A DNA stretch of 64,000 nt, taken from NCBI GenBank assembly GCA_016845175.1, contig JAERTD010000014.1:124001-188000 (forward strand). Reading direction: 5' to 3'. The notes beneath the pieces were generated by a model that saw nothing but the letters and a program-made list of their open reading frames with translations, ran no database searches and was not told where the DNA came from. This DNA is from Bacteroidota bacterium (GTDB lineage Bacteria > Bacteroidota > Bacteroidia > Bacteroidales > F082). Both the position numbers and the translations under genes were made by a program. Position 1 is the first letter of the stretch, and every line of letters begins with the position of its first letter. Below are positions 55,385-64,000 of the stretch, piece by piece.

Positions 55385-57919
55385 TTAGAATTCGGCTGTT
55401 AATTTGATATTCAGCAATCGTGGAGTCAGGTAATTGGGTACAGCATACTGAGTGTTGCTGATATCCTTAATCCAAATGTAGGAAACAGTATTATAGATTT
55501 GAAGCAGATTAAACACTTCGAGGCTTACCCACATATTTTTAAAATTTCTAAACGGGTTCTTGGGTCCAAAAGTACTTCCTTCATTTATAAATTGATAGGA
55601 GAACCCTATATCAACCCTGCGGTAATCAGGCATGCGAAGGGTATGTTGGTAGCGTTCGGTATTGGGAGCCCCAAAAGGTAGTCCTGTACCATAAAGTAAA
55701 CGCAGATGCATTTTCAGATAGGGATGTCCCGGAATATAGTCCTGAAAGAAGACTGAAAAATTCACTCGTTGATCCGTTGGTCTTGGTATATAACCTGGCT
55801 CCACACGAACAGAATCCATCACATCGATATCATCGCTTACTCCCAAAACAATTTTCTCGCCGGAAGCATTGTAATAGTCATAGTAGAAATCATCATAGAT
55901 ATCTTCCTCTGTCTTCATCAATGAAATGCTTAACCAGCTGTCCACACCGCGAACAAATTCACCGTATAGTTTAAAATCGACACCGGCAGCATAGCCTTTG
56001 GCCAATTGGGTGGGGTCGTATCGCACCCTGACATTATCGATGTGATAAGGTATCAGGTTGTCTAGCATCTTATAATAGAGTTCGGTGGTAAAGATAAAAG
56101 GCCGGTTCCAGGCATGAAAACGATAATCGCTACCCAAAATGAAATGAATGGACTTTTGTGATTTAACATTGGGATTGAGGCTTCCATCTAAATTTCTTAA
56201 CTCCCGGTAGAAGGGTGGTTGGTAATAATAACCTGTGGCAAATCTAAGCACGAGATTTTTCCTCTTGTGGGGTTTGTAGGAAATGCTGGCTCTGGGACTG
56301 AACAGCAATTCATCATTATAATCCCAATAATACAATCTGGCACCTGCAGTAATGCTTATTTCATCGTTGTTGTTGAGGCTTAGATTCCATTGATCTGATA
56401 TGTATGCCGAATAACGATTGATCTGCAGGGTATTGTGGGCGCCGGTAAATTCATTTAACACAAAGGCAGGATTGTTGGGAAAAGGATTTCCGGGATCATC
56501 CACTGGGTGAGGGAGGGAGTAACCAGCCGAATCCAACATTTCCCATTCTCTGATGCGATCGTTAACTGACTGGAACTGATAGCGAACGCCCCACTTCAAG
56601 AAATTATTTCCTTTGGCTATGGAACCCTTGTGTTCCAAGGTGACTACGTCGGCAACGAAATAATTTCTGGCATGTTCCAGAAAAGAACCTACTCCTGTGG
56701 TTTGAACCACTTCTCCAAATTCTTCACTTCCGCTATTGTTTTGTACCAATCCAATCCAATATTGACCTAGTATATCATAGGTTTCTGACTCATCAGTATG
56801 GTAGGCTGATGCAATCAATCTGAGATTGGTATTTTTATTGGGTTTATAGGACAAGGTCAGACCACCCTGAGCCATTTCGTATTTGTCGACTTCCTGACCT
56901 TCAAAATATACTTTGAAACGATAAACTTCCTGGAAAGTACCGAAATCAGTTTCCCTGTCTGAAGGAATGACCTTATACTGATTGCGTGAATAATAGCCCA
57001 GGAATGACAAATCCCATTTGGCACCCAGCTTGAAATTAATCAGGGATTGGAAATCAAAAAAGTCAGGCTGATAATTTCCTTTGGTGTCCAGACTGTTCAG
57101 AACATATCTGTTGGTTTTATAACGTCCACCAAAAATAAAATTGATTTTGTTCTTAGCCGCAGTCCCACCTGCACTCAATTCAGCGCCCAGTAAGCTCAAA
57201 CTTACATTACCACCAAAAGTGTTGGGTTGCTTATATTTCACATCCAAGACGGAGGCCATTTTATCGCCATATTCTGCACCAAATCCACCAGCTGAAAATA
57301 AGATGGAAGAAACCATGGCTGAGTTGACAAAGCTCAAGCCCTCTTGTTGACCACTACTGATGAGAAAAGGTCTGTAAATCTCAATGTCGTTGACATACAC
57401 CAGGTTTTCGTCAAAATTGCCCCCACGCACCGAGTATTGAGAACTTAATTCATTGTTAGAGGTTACTCCAGGCAGTGTTTTTAGTACGGCCTCAACACCC
57501 CCACTCATAGAAGGAGCGATGCTCACATTCTTGGGATTCAAGCGGATCAGACTTTCAGCTCCCAGGCGTTCATCTTTTACTTCAAATCCGGGCAATACTG
57601 TTGCTATCCGGACCATTTGAAGTTCGATGGTTTTATTTTCGTTTTCTTTCAAACGGATGTGTTCCTGTTTATCGGAAAACCCCACATAGCTCACCGCGAT
57701 GGTGATATCCCTGTTGGCAGGAACCTCAAGGCTGAAGAAACCTTTTTTATCGGTGGTAGTACCGGTTTTTTCACCCAATACTGCTACATTGGCAAGTTCA
57801 ATGGCCTTCCCGCTTTTGCTGATAACTTTTCCTTCGACCACAGCAGTTTGACCAAAAGTCAGTATGGGCAGAGAAAAGATTATAAACAACAGAAAAGCAA
57901 AATGTAGGCGCATCCGCAA
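55385..57919 (-). CDS. TonB-dependent receptor with carboxypeptidase-like N-terminal domain
   Basis: 844 residues. Signal peptide to about residue 23 (ending LTFGQ), a carboxypeptidase regulatory-like beta-sandwich (about 25-110), a plug domain (about 125-235, with VLKTLPGVTSNNELSSQYSVRGG), and a 22-strand-type outer membrane barrel ending in ...LLNIKLTAEF with a terminal Phe. Takes up a large or scarce ligand with TonB energy. There is no SusD-like partner next to it, which argues against a classic polysaccharide utilisation pair; ligand unknown. The ATG at 57919 or the one two codons inside may be used. Confidence 0.93.
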   Translation of the reverse strand: MRMRLHFAFLLFIIFSLPILTFGQTAVVEGKVISKSGKAIELANVAVLGEKTGTTTDKKGFFSLEVPANRDITIAVSYVGFSDKQEHIRLKENENKTIELQMVRIATVLPGFEVKDERLGAESLIRLNPKNVSIAPSMSGGVEAVLKTLPGVTSNNELSSQYSVRGGNFDENLVYVNDIEIYRPFLISSGQQEGLSFVNSAMVSSILFSAGGFGAEYGDKMASVLDVKYKQPNTFGGNVSLSLLGAELSAGGTAAKNKINFIFGGRYKTNRYVLNSLDTKGNYQPDFFDFQSLINFKLGAKWDLSFLGYYSRNQYKVIPSDRETDFGTFQEVYRFKVYFEGQEVDKYEMAQGGLTLSYKPNKNTNLRLIASAYHTDESETYDILGQYWIGLVQNNSGSEEFGEVVQTTGVGSFLEHARNYFVADVVTLEHKGSIAKGNNFLKWGVRYQFQSVNDRIREWEMLDSAGYSLPHPVDDPGNPFPNNPAFVLNEFTGAHNTLQINRYSAYISDQWNLSLNNNDEISITAGARLYYWDYNDELLFSPRASISYKPHKRKNLVLRFATGYYYQPPFYRELRNLDGSLNPNVKSQKSIHFILGSDYRFHAWNRPFIFTTELYYKMLDNLIPYHIDNVRVRYDPTQLAKGYAAGVDFKLYGEFVRGVDSWLSISLMKTEEDIYDDFYYDYYNASGEKIVLGVSDDIDVMDSVRVEPGYIPRPTDQRVNFSVFFQDYIPGHPYLKMHLRLLYGTGLPFGAPNTERYQHTLRMPDYRRVDIGFSYQFINEGSTFGPKNPFRNFKNMWVSLEVFNLLQIYNTVSYIWIKDISNTQYAVPNYLTPRLLNIKLTAEF

Positions 57920-57956
57920 CTTATTATAAGCTAATGACTGATAAACTTAAAAGCGG

Positions 57957-57964
57957 CAAATTTA
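57957..57964 (-). promoter_or_regulatory. -7 type promoter box TAAATTTG before the TonB receptor
   Basis: TAnnTTTG match 37 bp upstream of the start at 57919. Confidence 0.4.
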
Positions 57965-58047
57965 TTATAATAAATGAGTCAAGTTTTAGGATTCCGTTGA
58001 AAAGGAAAAGGAAAGCTTCATTTTGGACGGTAATTTCTCATTTTACC

Positions 58048-58055
58048 TACTTTTG
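58048..58055 (+). promoter_or_regulatory. -7 type promoter box TACTTTTG with possible -33 TTTG before panB
   Basis: TAnnTTTG match 21 bp before the ATG at 58077. A TTTG at 58022-58025 lies 22 bp upstream, close to the usual -33 spacing, making this the best two-part match in the window. Confidence 0.55.
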
Positions 58056-58076
58056 CTTCCCATAAACCCATGCGTG

Positions 58077-58892
58077 ATGTATATATCCAAAGATCTTCCA
58101 AAGATTACCACCCATGTTTTGCAGGAAATGAAAAACAGGGGAGAAAAAATAGCCATGCTTACAGGCTATGATTATTCCTCTGCCCGTTTACTGGATGAAG
58201 CCGGTATTGATGTGATTTTAGTTGGTGACTCTGCCTCCAACGTAATGGCTGGTCATGCCACCACCCTGCCCATCACCCTTGATCAGATGATATATCATGC
58301 TTCCTCGGTGGAGCGTGCTGTTGAAAGAGCATTGGTAGTGGTTGATATGCCATTTGGCGCCTACCAGGGTAACTCCAAGGAAGCCCTGAATTCTGCCATA
58401 CGCATCATGAAAGAATCAGGAGTTAATGCCATAAAAATGGAAGGTGGAGAAGAGATTGTTGAATCCATTGATCGTATTTTAAGTGCAGGAATTCCCGTAC
58501 TGGGTCATTTGGGTCTCACCCCTCAATCCATCAATAAGTTTGGAACCTATGTGGTTCGTGCGACAGAGAAGCAGGAAGCTGAAAAACTAAAACGTGATGC
58601 CAAAATCCTTGAAAGAGCCGGTTGTTTTGGTATGGTACTGGAAAAGATTCCAGCCAGTCTGGCCGCTGAAGTGACCGAATCCGTGAAAATACCCACTATA
58701 GGAATAGGTGCCGGCAATGAGGTGGATGGTCAGGTGTTAGTACTCCATGATATGTTGGGGATCAATCAGGATTTCTCACCCCGCTTCCTACGTAGATATG
58801 CTAACCTTCATGAAACCATGATTAATGCCTTCAATGCCTATATTGATGATGTAAAATCAGTGGATTTCCCCAGTGAAAAGGAACAATATTAA
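58077..58892 (+). CDS. panB: 3-methyl-2-oxobutanoate hydroxymethyltransferase
   Basis: 271 residues from the ATG at 58077; a TTG at 58023 would run through the promoter box. First committed step of pantothenate synthesis: adds a hydroxymethyl group from 5,10-methylene-THF to ketoisovalerate. Motifs: [30 protein letters not shown] (metal Asp residues), [29 protein letters not shown], and TIGIGAG. The end overlaps or abuts the pseudouridine synthase gene. Confidence 0.95.
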   Translation: MYISKDLPKITTHVLQEMKNRGEKIAMLTGYDYSSARLLDEAGIDVILVGDSASNVMAGHATTLPITLDQMIYHASSVERAVERALVVVDMPFGAYQGNSKEALNSAIRIMKESGVNAIKMEGGEEIVESIDRILSAGIPVLGHLGLTPQSINKFGTYVVRATEKQEAEKLKRDAKILERAGCFGMVLEKIPASLAAEVTESVKIPTIGIGAGNEVDGQVLVLHDMLGINQDFSPRFLRRYANLHETMINAFNAYIDDVKSVDFPSEKEQY

Positions 58893-58899
58893 TCCACTA

Positions 58900-59598
58900 A
58901 TGCCAGGCAAACCGTCCCTTAACCAACGGATACTATTTGAAGACAACCACCTTCTGATAGTCAATAAGCTGCCCTCTGAAATTGTTCAGGGAGATAAAAC
59001 CGGTGATGAGCCACTGAGTGAGCTTGGAAAGAAATACCTCAAACAGAAATACAATAAACCTGGTAATGTGTTCATGGGTGTGGTGCATCGACTGGACAGA
59101 CCAGTGAGTGGGGCTATTGTTTTTGCAAAAACTGGTAAAGCCCTGACCAGAATGAATGAACTGGTCAAAAGAAGAGCCATAAAAAAAACCTATTGGGCAG
59201 TGGTTAAAAACAAACCACCCAAAAAATCTGACACGCTTACGCATCATTTAAGAAGAGATCAGAAAAAGAACAAATCCTTTGTCTGTGAACCCTCAGCGGA
59301 TGCCAAAGAAGCTATACTCAGCTACAAACTTTTGTTGGAAAGCAATGATTATTACTTGCTTGAAGTTGATTTGCAAACAGGACGTCACCATCAGATACGT
59401 GCCCAATTGGCTGCCATTGGTTGTCCTGTTAAAGGTGATCTGAAGTATGGCTTCGCCAGATCCAATAAGGATGCCTCTATCCACCTGCATGCCCGAAGTG
59501 TACAATTTGTACATCCTGTAAAGAAAGAGCCCATTACGGTTGAAGCTCAACCCCCATCCGATCCTTTATGGAACTTTTTTATGGAAAGTATGAATTGA
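58900..59598 (+). CDS. RluA family pseudouridine synthase
   Basis: 232 residues from the ATG at 58900, 7 bp after the panB stop; a GTG at 58873 overlapping panB is an alternative. Catalytic Asp66 sits in VVHRLDRPVSG, with the ILFEDNHLLIVNKLPS motif before it and GRHHQIRAQLAAIGCPVKGDLKYG after. No S4 domain is present. Target uridine (rRNA or tRNA) cannot be assigned. An A8 run at 59181-59188 is in frame. Confidence 0.92.
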   Translation: MPGKPSLNQRILFEDNHLLIVNKLPSEIVQGDKTGDEPLSELGKKYLKQKYNKPGNVFMGVVHRLDRPVSGAIVFAKTGKALTRMNELVKRRAIKKTYWAVVKNKPPKKSDTLTHHLRRDQKKNKSFVCEPSADAKEAILSYKLLLESNDYYLLEVDLQTGRHHQIRAQLAAIGCPVKGDLKYGFARSNKDASIHLHARSVQFVHPVKKEPITVEAQPPSDPLWNFFMESMN

Positions 59599-59654
59599 AA
59601 ACCGGGTTTTGCATTTTCCATATACACTTCTATCTTTTTTTTCGTTCATAGCTT

Positions 59655-60305
59655 ATGGAGCATGAAACTGCCAACAGAACCTATGGTCGGTCTGAGGAAG
59701 TATTCAATACTATTTCTCACGGATTGGGATTCCTATTAAGCCTGGCTGCCCTTAGTATTTTGGTGGTATTCGCGAGTCTGGATGGAGATGTTTGGCATAT
59801 TGTGAGTTTTAGTATTTATGGAAGCAGTCTGGTCTTACTATATCTGGCATCTACACTCTATCATGCCTCCCGTAAACCCAAGTTGCGTCACCGCTTAAAT
59901 GTCTTTGATCATTCATCCATTTATGTATTAATAGCAGGAACCTATACACCCTTTCTTCTGGTAACGCTAAGGGGACCATGGGGTTGGTCTTTGCTTGGTG
60001 TGATTTGGGGATTTGCTGCAGCAGGCATTGTGATGAAATTATTCTTTACAGGTAAGTTCGATCTGCTATCTGCCATTGCTTATGTGGTTATGGGATGGTT
60101 GATAGTAATTGCTTTCCAGCCTTTGGTGGCCAATCTGCCTGCAGCAGGCTTATGGTGGTTGATTGCCGGAGGAATTAGTTATACCCTGGGAGCTGTTTTC
60201 TACATCTGGACCAAACTACCATATCACCATGGTATCTTCCACATATTGGTGTTGGCTGGAAGCATCTGCCATTTTATAGCCGTTTTCTGGTATGTCCTTT
60301 ATTAA
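59655..60305 (+). CDS. Hemolysin III family (PAQR-like) membrane protein
   Basis: 216 residues with seven hydrophobic helices. The motifs of the family are present: EVFNTISHGLGFLL near the start, STLYHASRK, FDHSSIYVLIAGTYTPF, and the C-terminal HGIFHILVLAGSICHF with conserved histidines. The name is historical; members are inner-membrane proteins of the PAQR/alkaline ceramidase-like superfamily, with poorly known function. Confidence 0.9.
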   Translation: MEHETANRTYGRSEEVFNTISHGLGFLLSLAALSILVVFASLDGDVWHIVSFSIYGSSLVLLYLASTLYHASRKPKLRHRLNVFDHSSIYVLIAGTYTPFLLVTLRGPWGWSLLGVIWGFAAAGIVMKLFFTGKFDLLSAIAYVVMGWLIVIAFQPLVANLPAAGLWWLIAGGISYTLGAVFYIWTKLPYHHGIFHILVLAGSICHFIAVFWYVLY

Positions 60306-60318
60306 GGCATTTTTCTGC

Positions 60319-60326
60319 TATTTTTG
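60319..60326 (+). promoter_or_regulatory. -7 type promoter box TATTTTTG directly before the 941-residue protein gene
   Basis: TAnnTTTG match that ends 4 bp before the ATG at 60331, so a transcript from it would be leaderless or start at the ATG. Confidence 0.35.
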
Positions 60327-60330
60327 AGCC

Positions 60331-63156
60331 ATGAAGTACCCCCTGTCCACCCTCGCTGTCATTCTTTTATTTTTAATGCTGATGCCATGCTCAGGACAGG
60401 CTCAATATTTCATAACCGGTCAGGATCCGGCATCCATACAATGGAAACAACTCAACACCAATAATTTCAAGATTGTATATCCCAATGGTCTTGACAGCAC
60501 AGCCAATCGTTATCTGAATTTATTGGAACTTGGCAGGATTCCTCTGAGTGAATCCTATTTGGATCAGACCAAAAAATTTACCATTGTCCTACATAGCCAT
60601 TCCACCATTGCTAATGCTATGGTTTCTCCAACACCCATGCATGCTGATTTTTTTATCATCCCTGATCAAAAAACCTATGCCCAACCCTGGGAAAAACAGT
60701 TGGCTTTACACGAGTACAGGCATGTGGCTCAGATACAGAAAGTAAATAAGGGTGTTGGGAGAGCCTTGTCCTATGTGTTTGGTGACCAGGCCATTGGAGC
60801 CATGATGGGTTTGTTCATTCCCTTTTGGTTTATTGAAGGAGACGCTGTTTTGGTGGAAACTTTGTTTAGTAACAGCGGCCGGGGTCGCTCACCTGATTTC
60901 AGTATGGACTTAAAAGCACAGGTCCTGGATAAAAAAATCTATCCTTATGATAAGGCACTTTATGGGTCATATAAGGATTATGTGCCTGACCATTATACTC
61001 TGGGATACCAATTGGTCACCAAAGGAATACAAGATTACGGCCCTGAGATATGGAGCCATGCCTTGGATAGGGTAGCCCGAAGACCCTATACTTTTGCACC
61101 CTTTACGCTGGCCATTAAGGATAAAACAACTAAAGGGAAGCTGGCCTTTTATAAAAAAACCATGTGGGAGCTTCAACAACAATGGAATGAAGAAGATGAA
61201 AGGCTTCCGAAAAAGCATAAACTTGTGGATGTAACGGCAGGTAAGTATTTCACCAATTATCGTTTTCCTAACCTGAGTTCCCAAGGCATTATCTGTGAAA
61301 AAACGGGCTGGGATGATATCAACCGCTTCGTACTTATCCGTGAGGATGGTTCTGAGGAGGTATTGTTTACCCCTGGTTTTGATTATGTGAGTTCTTTATC
61401 AGCCAACGACAGCCTGTTGGTTTGGAATGAAAAGCAATTCGATAAGCGTTGGTCTAATCAGGATTTTTCAGTAATCAAATCTTACAACTATAAAACCGAT
61501 GAAATCACCAGACTAAGCCAGAAAACCAGGTATTTTGCTCCGGATCTTTCACCTGATGCCAGCCAGATTGTTGCTGTGGAGGCAACGACTGATAACAGAT
61601 ATAGTCTGGTAGTAATCGATGCAAAAACAGGAGACCTGAGGCATAGGATTGGAGTGTCTGACAGTTTGTTTCTGATGACACCTAAATGGTCGGATGATGG
61701 TACTGCCATTGTTTCAGTCGCCCTGGGTGATCAGGGGAAAACTATTATGCTGACTCATACTGAAAGCTGGGAGAATAGCTTCCCATTTCCATTCCAGTTT
61801 GGGGATATTAAAAATCCCTATATGGCAGGGAATGCCATATATTATATCGGAACACATTCAGGAGTAAGCAATGTGTTTGTGGCCAGGCTGGGTCAAACAA
61901 AAGTAGAGCAATTCACTGAACTGAGATTCGGTGCCAATGACCCCAGAGTCTATAAAAAGGAAGGGAAAATTGTATATGTGAACTACACCGCTGATGGCTA
62001 CCGCCCCGCTATCATGGATATGGACAGAAGGAAGGTCAATAGTTATGATTGGAAAAGCCAGCCGGTCTACTCTATGGACGAAATGCTAACCCGGGAGACC
62101 TTCAATATGGATAAAGTGAAAGTGCCGGATACCGTCCATGTATCTGATAAGTATTCAAGGCTGGGTCATCTGTTCAATTTCCACAGCTGGGGAATTACAG
62201 CCATCGACCTAAATAATTATGATTTTATTCCTGGTGTCAACCTGATGTCACAAAATATTTTGAGTACTTCCACGGCCAATTTAGGTTATTACTATGATCT
62301 GAACGAACAAAGAGGTAAGATAAAGGCAGGTTTTGATTATCTGGGTTGGTATCCTACCATCAATATTACAGCTGAATATGCCGGAAGAAGAACCAATCTT
62401 ACGGCAGATGATGGATCAAAAACCGAAGTATTATGGCATGAAACCAATGTTTCATCTACGCTATCTATACCCTTACAATTAACCACCAACAAATGGATCC
62501 GAGGGTTCAGACCCTCTGTGGGAGCCACACAAAAATTTCTGAGTCTGGACCATGGCACGCCTGATAGTATTTCGCTGAAACACGATCAATACACCCTACT
62601 GACCCATGGTCTCTATGCCTATAGTTCCCTTAAGAAAGCAAGGCGGTCTATATTTCCAAGATGGGGATTGTATCTGAATGCGAACCTGAGGCATACCCTG
62701 TTTGCTTCTAATTTGGACTGGCAATCTGCTGCTACTGTTAATGCCTATCTGCCAGGTTTTATCAGACATCAGGGGTTTAGAGTATATGCTGGATATGAGC
62801 AGAACGATATGACAGATTATGCGTTCAGTACATTGGTGGCTGTTCCGAGAGGTTACAACTCTATAAGTGATGAACGTTTGCTTTCCATGAAACTTGATTA
62901 TGTATTCCCTATACTCTACCCAGATCTTAACTGGCCGTCGATTTTTTATCTGAAAAGAATTTATGGTCAGGTTTTTTATGACCACTTATTAGCAGGAAAT
63001 CAACTGAACACTTCATTGTCATCAGCAGGAATGGAGATATACACCGATTGGCATTTCCTGAGTCTGATACCAGCCTTTAAACTGGGTGTCCGATTCAACC
63101 ACAGAATTGAATCCCAACAACAAAACTTTGAATTTTTGTTTGGCGTGAGTTATTGA
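60331..63156 (+). CDS. Exported protein: gluzincin-like metallopeptidase, TolB-like propeller and C-terminal barrel
   Basis: 941 residues. Signal peptide to about residue 24 (ending SGQAQ). Residues 30-290 contain HEYRH (His127, Glu128, His131) and WFIEGDAV (Glu169) 38 residues later, the zinc-ligand spacing of gluzincin peptidases. Residues 300-600 show repeated strands with TolB/WD-like motifs (LSPDASQIVAVE, PKWSDDGTAIVSVA). The last 330 residues alternate polar and hydrophobic strands and end with FEFLFGVSY, as outer membrane barrels do. I know no named family with this exact set; function unknown. It follows the hemolysin III-like gene by 25 bp. Confidence 0.8.
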   Translation: MKYPLSTLAVILLFLMLMPCSGQAQYFITGQDPASIQWKQLNTNNFKIVYPNGLDSTANRYLNLLELGRIPLSESYLDQTKKFTIVLHSHSTIANAMVSPTPMHADFFIIPDQKTYAQPWEKQLALHEYRHVAQIQKVNKGVGRALSYVFGDQAIGAMMGLFIPFWFIEGDAVLVETLFSNSGRGRSPDFSMDLKAQVLDKKIYPYDKALYGSYKDYVPDHYTLGYQLVTKGIQDYGPEIWSHALDRVARRPYTFAPFTLAIKDKTTKGKLAFYKKTMWELQQQWNEEDERLPKKHKLVDVTAGKYFTNYRFPNLSSQGIICEKTGWDDINRFVLIREDGSEEVLFTPGFDYVSSLSANDSLLVWNEKQFDKRWSNQDFSVIKSYNYKTDEITRLSQKTRYFAPDLSPDASQIVAVEATTDNRYSLVVIDAKTGDLRHRIGVSDSLFLMTPKWSDDGTAIVSVALGDQGKTIMLTHTESWENSFPFPFQFGDIKNPYMAGNAIYYIGTHSGVSNVFVARLGQTKVEQFTELRFGANDPRVYKKEGKIVYVNYTADGYRPAIMDMDRRKVNSYDWKSQPVYSMDEMLTRETFNMDKVKVPDTVHVSDKYSRLGHLFNFHSWGITAIDLNNYDFIPGVNLMSQNILSTSTANLGYYYDLNEQRGKIKAGFDYLGWYPTINITAEYAGRRTNLTADDGSKTEVLWHETNVSSTLSIPLQLTTNKWIRGFRPSVGATQKFLSLDHGTPDSISLKHDQYTLLTHGLYAYSSLKKARRSIFPRWGLYLNANLRHTLFASNLDWQSAATVNAYLPGFIRHQGFRVYAGYEQNDMTDYAFSTLVAVPRGYNSISDERLLSMKLDYVFPILYPDLNWPSIFYLKRIYGQVFYDHLLAGNQLNTSLSSAGMEIYTDWHFLSLIPAFKLGVRFNHRIESQQQNFEFLFGVSY

Positions 63157-63226
63157 TAAATACTTGTGTTCAGCCGTTCATTCGGGCCTGCGCTTAGCTT
63201 CGCCTTGGATGGTGAATCGTGCTCTT

Positions 63227-63243
63227 CCGGATTTGCAATCCGG
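63227..63243. repeat. Palindrome CCGGATTTGCAATCCGG in the gap before GH130
   Basis: A 7-bp perfect stem around TGC, within a 246-bp gap that has no gene. It mimics a tRNA-Cys anticodon arm but lacks the D and T arms. Possibly a remnant of a dispersed repeat. Confidence 0.4.
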
Positions 63244-63402
63244 CAGTTAAGGGCAATGGATTTTAAATTCACCACTTGTTTCTTCATCCCAGTTTTGCAA
63301 ACTATGATACCTTTTCCCACATATACCCTTATGCCCTCCCAATGAACTTGGGTATTTCAAAAACTCAACTACCCTTAGAATAGTGTGAAACAAGAAAATA
63401 GC

Positions 63403-64000
63403 TTACAAAAACTTCTTTAGTTGCGGATAATCCTGATCGATGATACTCAAATTCTTTCGAATCAATTGATCCCTCTGTTTGGCACAAAGCTCAGTCCGGC
63501 CTGCATCCTCAGGCGTATGGATCACATAATCAAGTAGGAGGTCAATATTTGTAGTGGCCACATGCATTCTGGTATCCGAAGAGGCATAATAAATGAGTAC
63601 ATCGCCATTTTCCTTTGCAATCCAACCGTTGCAAAAAACCACATTGGAAACATCACCCACGCGTTCCTCACCAAGGGGTTCCAAAAAATGGCCCGAAGGT
63701 CGGTGAATTACATTGGAGGGATCTTCCAGACTGCACATAAACATATAAAGTACATAACGCAGACCCGCTGCAGTGTTTCTTACCCCATGGGCCAGATGGA
63801 GCCAGCCCTTTTCAGTTTTAATGGGTGCAGGGCCCATGCCATTCTTTACTTCTTTGTAGGTATGGTAACTTCTTGGGTCGATGATGCTTTCCTCCTCTTG
63901 TATTACGGGATTTTCGATATCCTCTACCAATGCCCATCCAATGCCGCTATCGCCGGTGTCAATAAATCCATGCTGGGGACGGGTGTAGAAGGCATATTTG
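63403..64000 (-). CDS. GH130 family glycoside phosphorylase, C-terminal part (5' end outside window)
   Basis: The frame is open to the right edge of the window (last full codon at 63997-63999), so the N-terminal half is missing. The visible 198 residues match the C-terminal half of GH130 enzymes: [41 protein letters not shown] (sugar and phosphate contacts), and [15 protein letters not shown]130 members phosphorolyse beta-1,4- or beta-1,2-mannosides. A TTG at 63930 is not a real start because the homology runs on upstream. Neighbouring glycan-degradation genes, if any, are outside the window. Confidence 0.9.
   Translation of the reverse strand, partial: KYAFYTRPQHGFIDTGDSGIGWALVEDIENPVIQEEESIIDPRSYHTYKEVKNGMGPAPIKTEKGWLHLAHGVRNTAAGLRYVLYMFMCSLEDPSNVIHRPSGHFLEPLGEERVGDVSNVVFCNGWIAKENGDVLIYYASSDTRMHVATTNIDLLLDYVIHTPEDAGRTELCAKQRDQLIRKNLSIIDQDYPQLKKFL

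Noticed and set aside
55385..57919. TonB receptor as SusC of a polysaccharide utilisation locus
   Set aside because: No SusD-like gene next to it and no linked glycoside hydrolases; the GH130 fragment is 5.5 kb away with unrelated genes between.
63221..63260. tRNA-Cys-like segment with GGATTTGCAATCC
   Set aside because: Only the anticodon-arm-like palindrome is present; there is no acceptor stem, D arm or GGTTC-type T arm at the right distances.

Overview
The window looks like chromosomal DNA of a free-living member of the Bacteroidota. Several independent signs agree: gldH (gliding motility, type IX secretion), two large secreted proteins with type IX secretion C-terminal sorting domains, a TonB-dependent receptor with the carboxypeptidase-like N-terminal domain typical of the phylum, a single-membrane-subunit succinate dehydrogenase (sdhCAB), and TAnnTTTG boxes (the Bacteroidota -7 promoter element) in front of many start codons. 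I cannot place it below phylum level with confidence. I see no rRNA, tRNA, CRISPR array, insertion sequence or prophage.

Layout. 1-9.3 kb: housekeeping genes: the end of a protoporphyrinogen oxidase gene, a small four-helix membrane protein, hemH, a membrane-anchored alpha/beta hydrolase, usp-cinA, a nucleoside phosphorylase, and a GT-C/TPR membrane protein coupled to a stand-alone KAS III. 9.5-11.8 kb: a VOC protein, an ECF sigma factor with a zinc-motif anti-sigma partner, then 0.8 kb of non-coding DNA with two terminator-like hairpins. 11.8-24.6 kb: an export and hydrolase region: a 1.5k-residue BNR/PKD/GEVED type IX cargo protein whose signal peptide is out of frame at a T8 run, a small protein with a C-terminal sorting-signal-like tail, two aminopeptidase P paralogues, C45, S12 and S41 hydrolases and a Crp-like regulator. 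24.7-33.4 kb: sdhCAB, then holB-ricT-gldH-PBP1A. 33.7-49.2 kb: the accessory locus described next. 49.2-64 kb: housekeeping again: nadD, an MDR reductase, gmk, yicC, a phospholipase D-like synthase, rocD, a TonB receptor, panB, an RluA-type synthase, a hemolysin III-like protein, a metalloprotease/propeller/barrel protein and a partial GH130 gene.

The most unusual region is 33.7-49.2 kb. It holds a fatty acyl-AMP ligase fused to an acyl carrier protein, four paralogous B12-binding radical SAM enzymes, a Wzx-like flippase, a free ACP, a KAS III and an SDR reductase abutting one another, a polyprenyl-phosphate-type GT2, a sulfotransferase broken by a one-base homopolymer shift, a GNAT acetyl/acyltransferase and a WecE-like sugar aminotransferase. 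My reading is that it builds an unusual acyl group with radical chemistry and places it on an amino-sugar-containing surface glycan or lipid, possibly sulfated. The enzyme families are seen in the sequence; the product is inference.

Two genes (the type IX cargo protein and the sulfotransferase) each need exactly one T fewer in a T8 or T7 run to restore a full frame, while A8 runs in three other genes are in frame. They are either indel errors or contingency-type tracts. Further points are a candidate small RNA with a promoter box and stacked hairpins near 55.2 kb, a GATC-rich inverted repeat between the divergent halves of the accessory locus, and an MDR reductase sitting between gmk and nadD.
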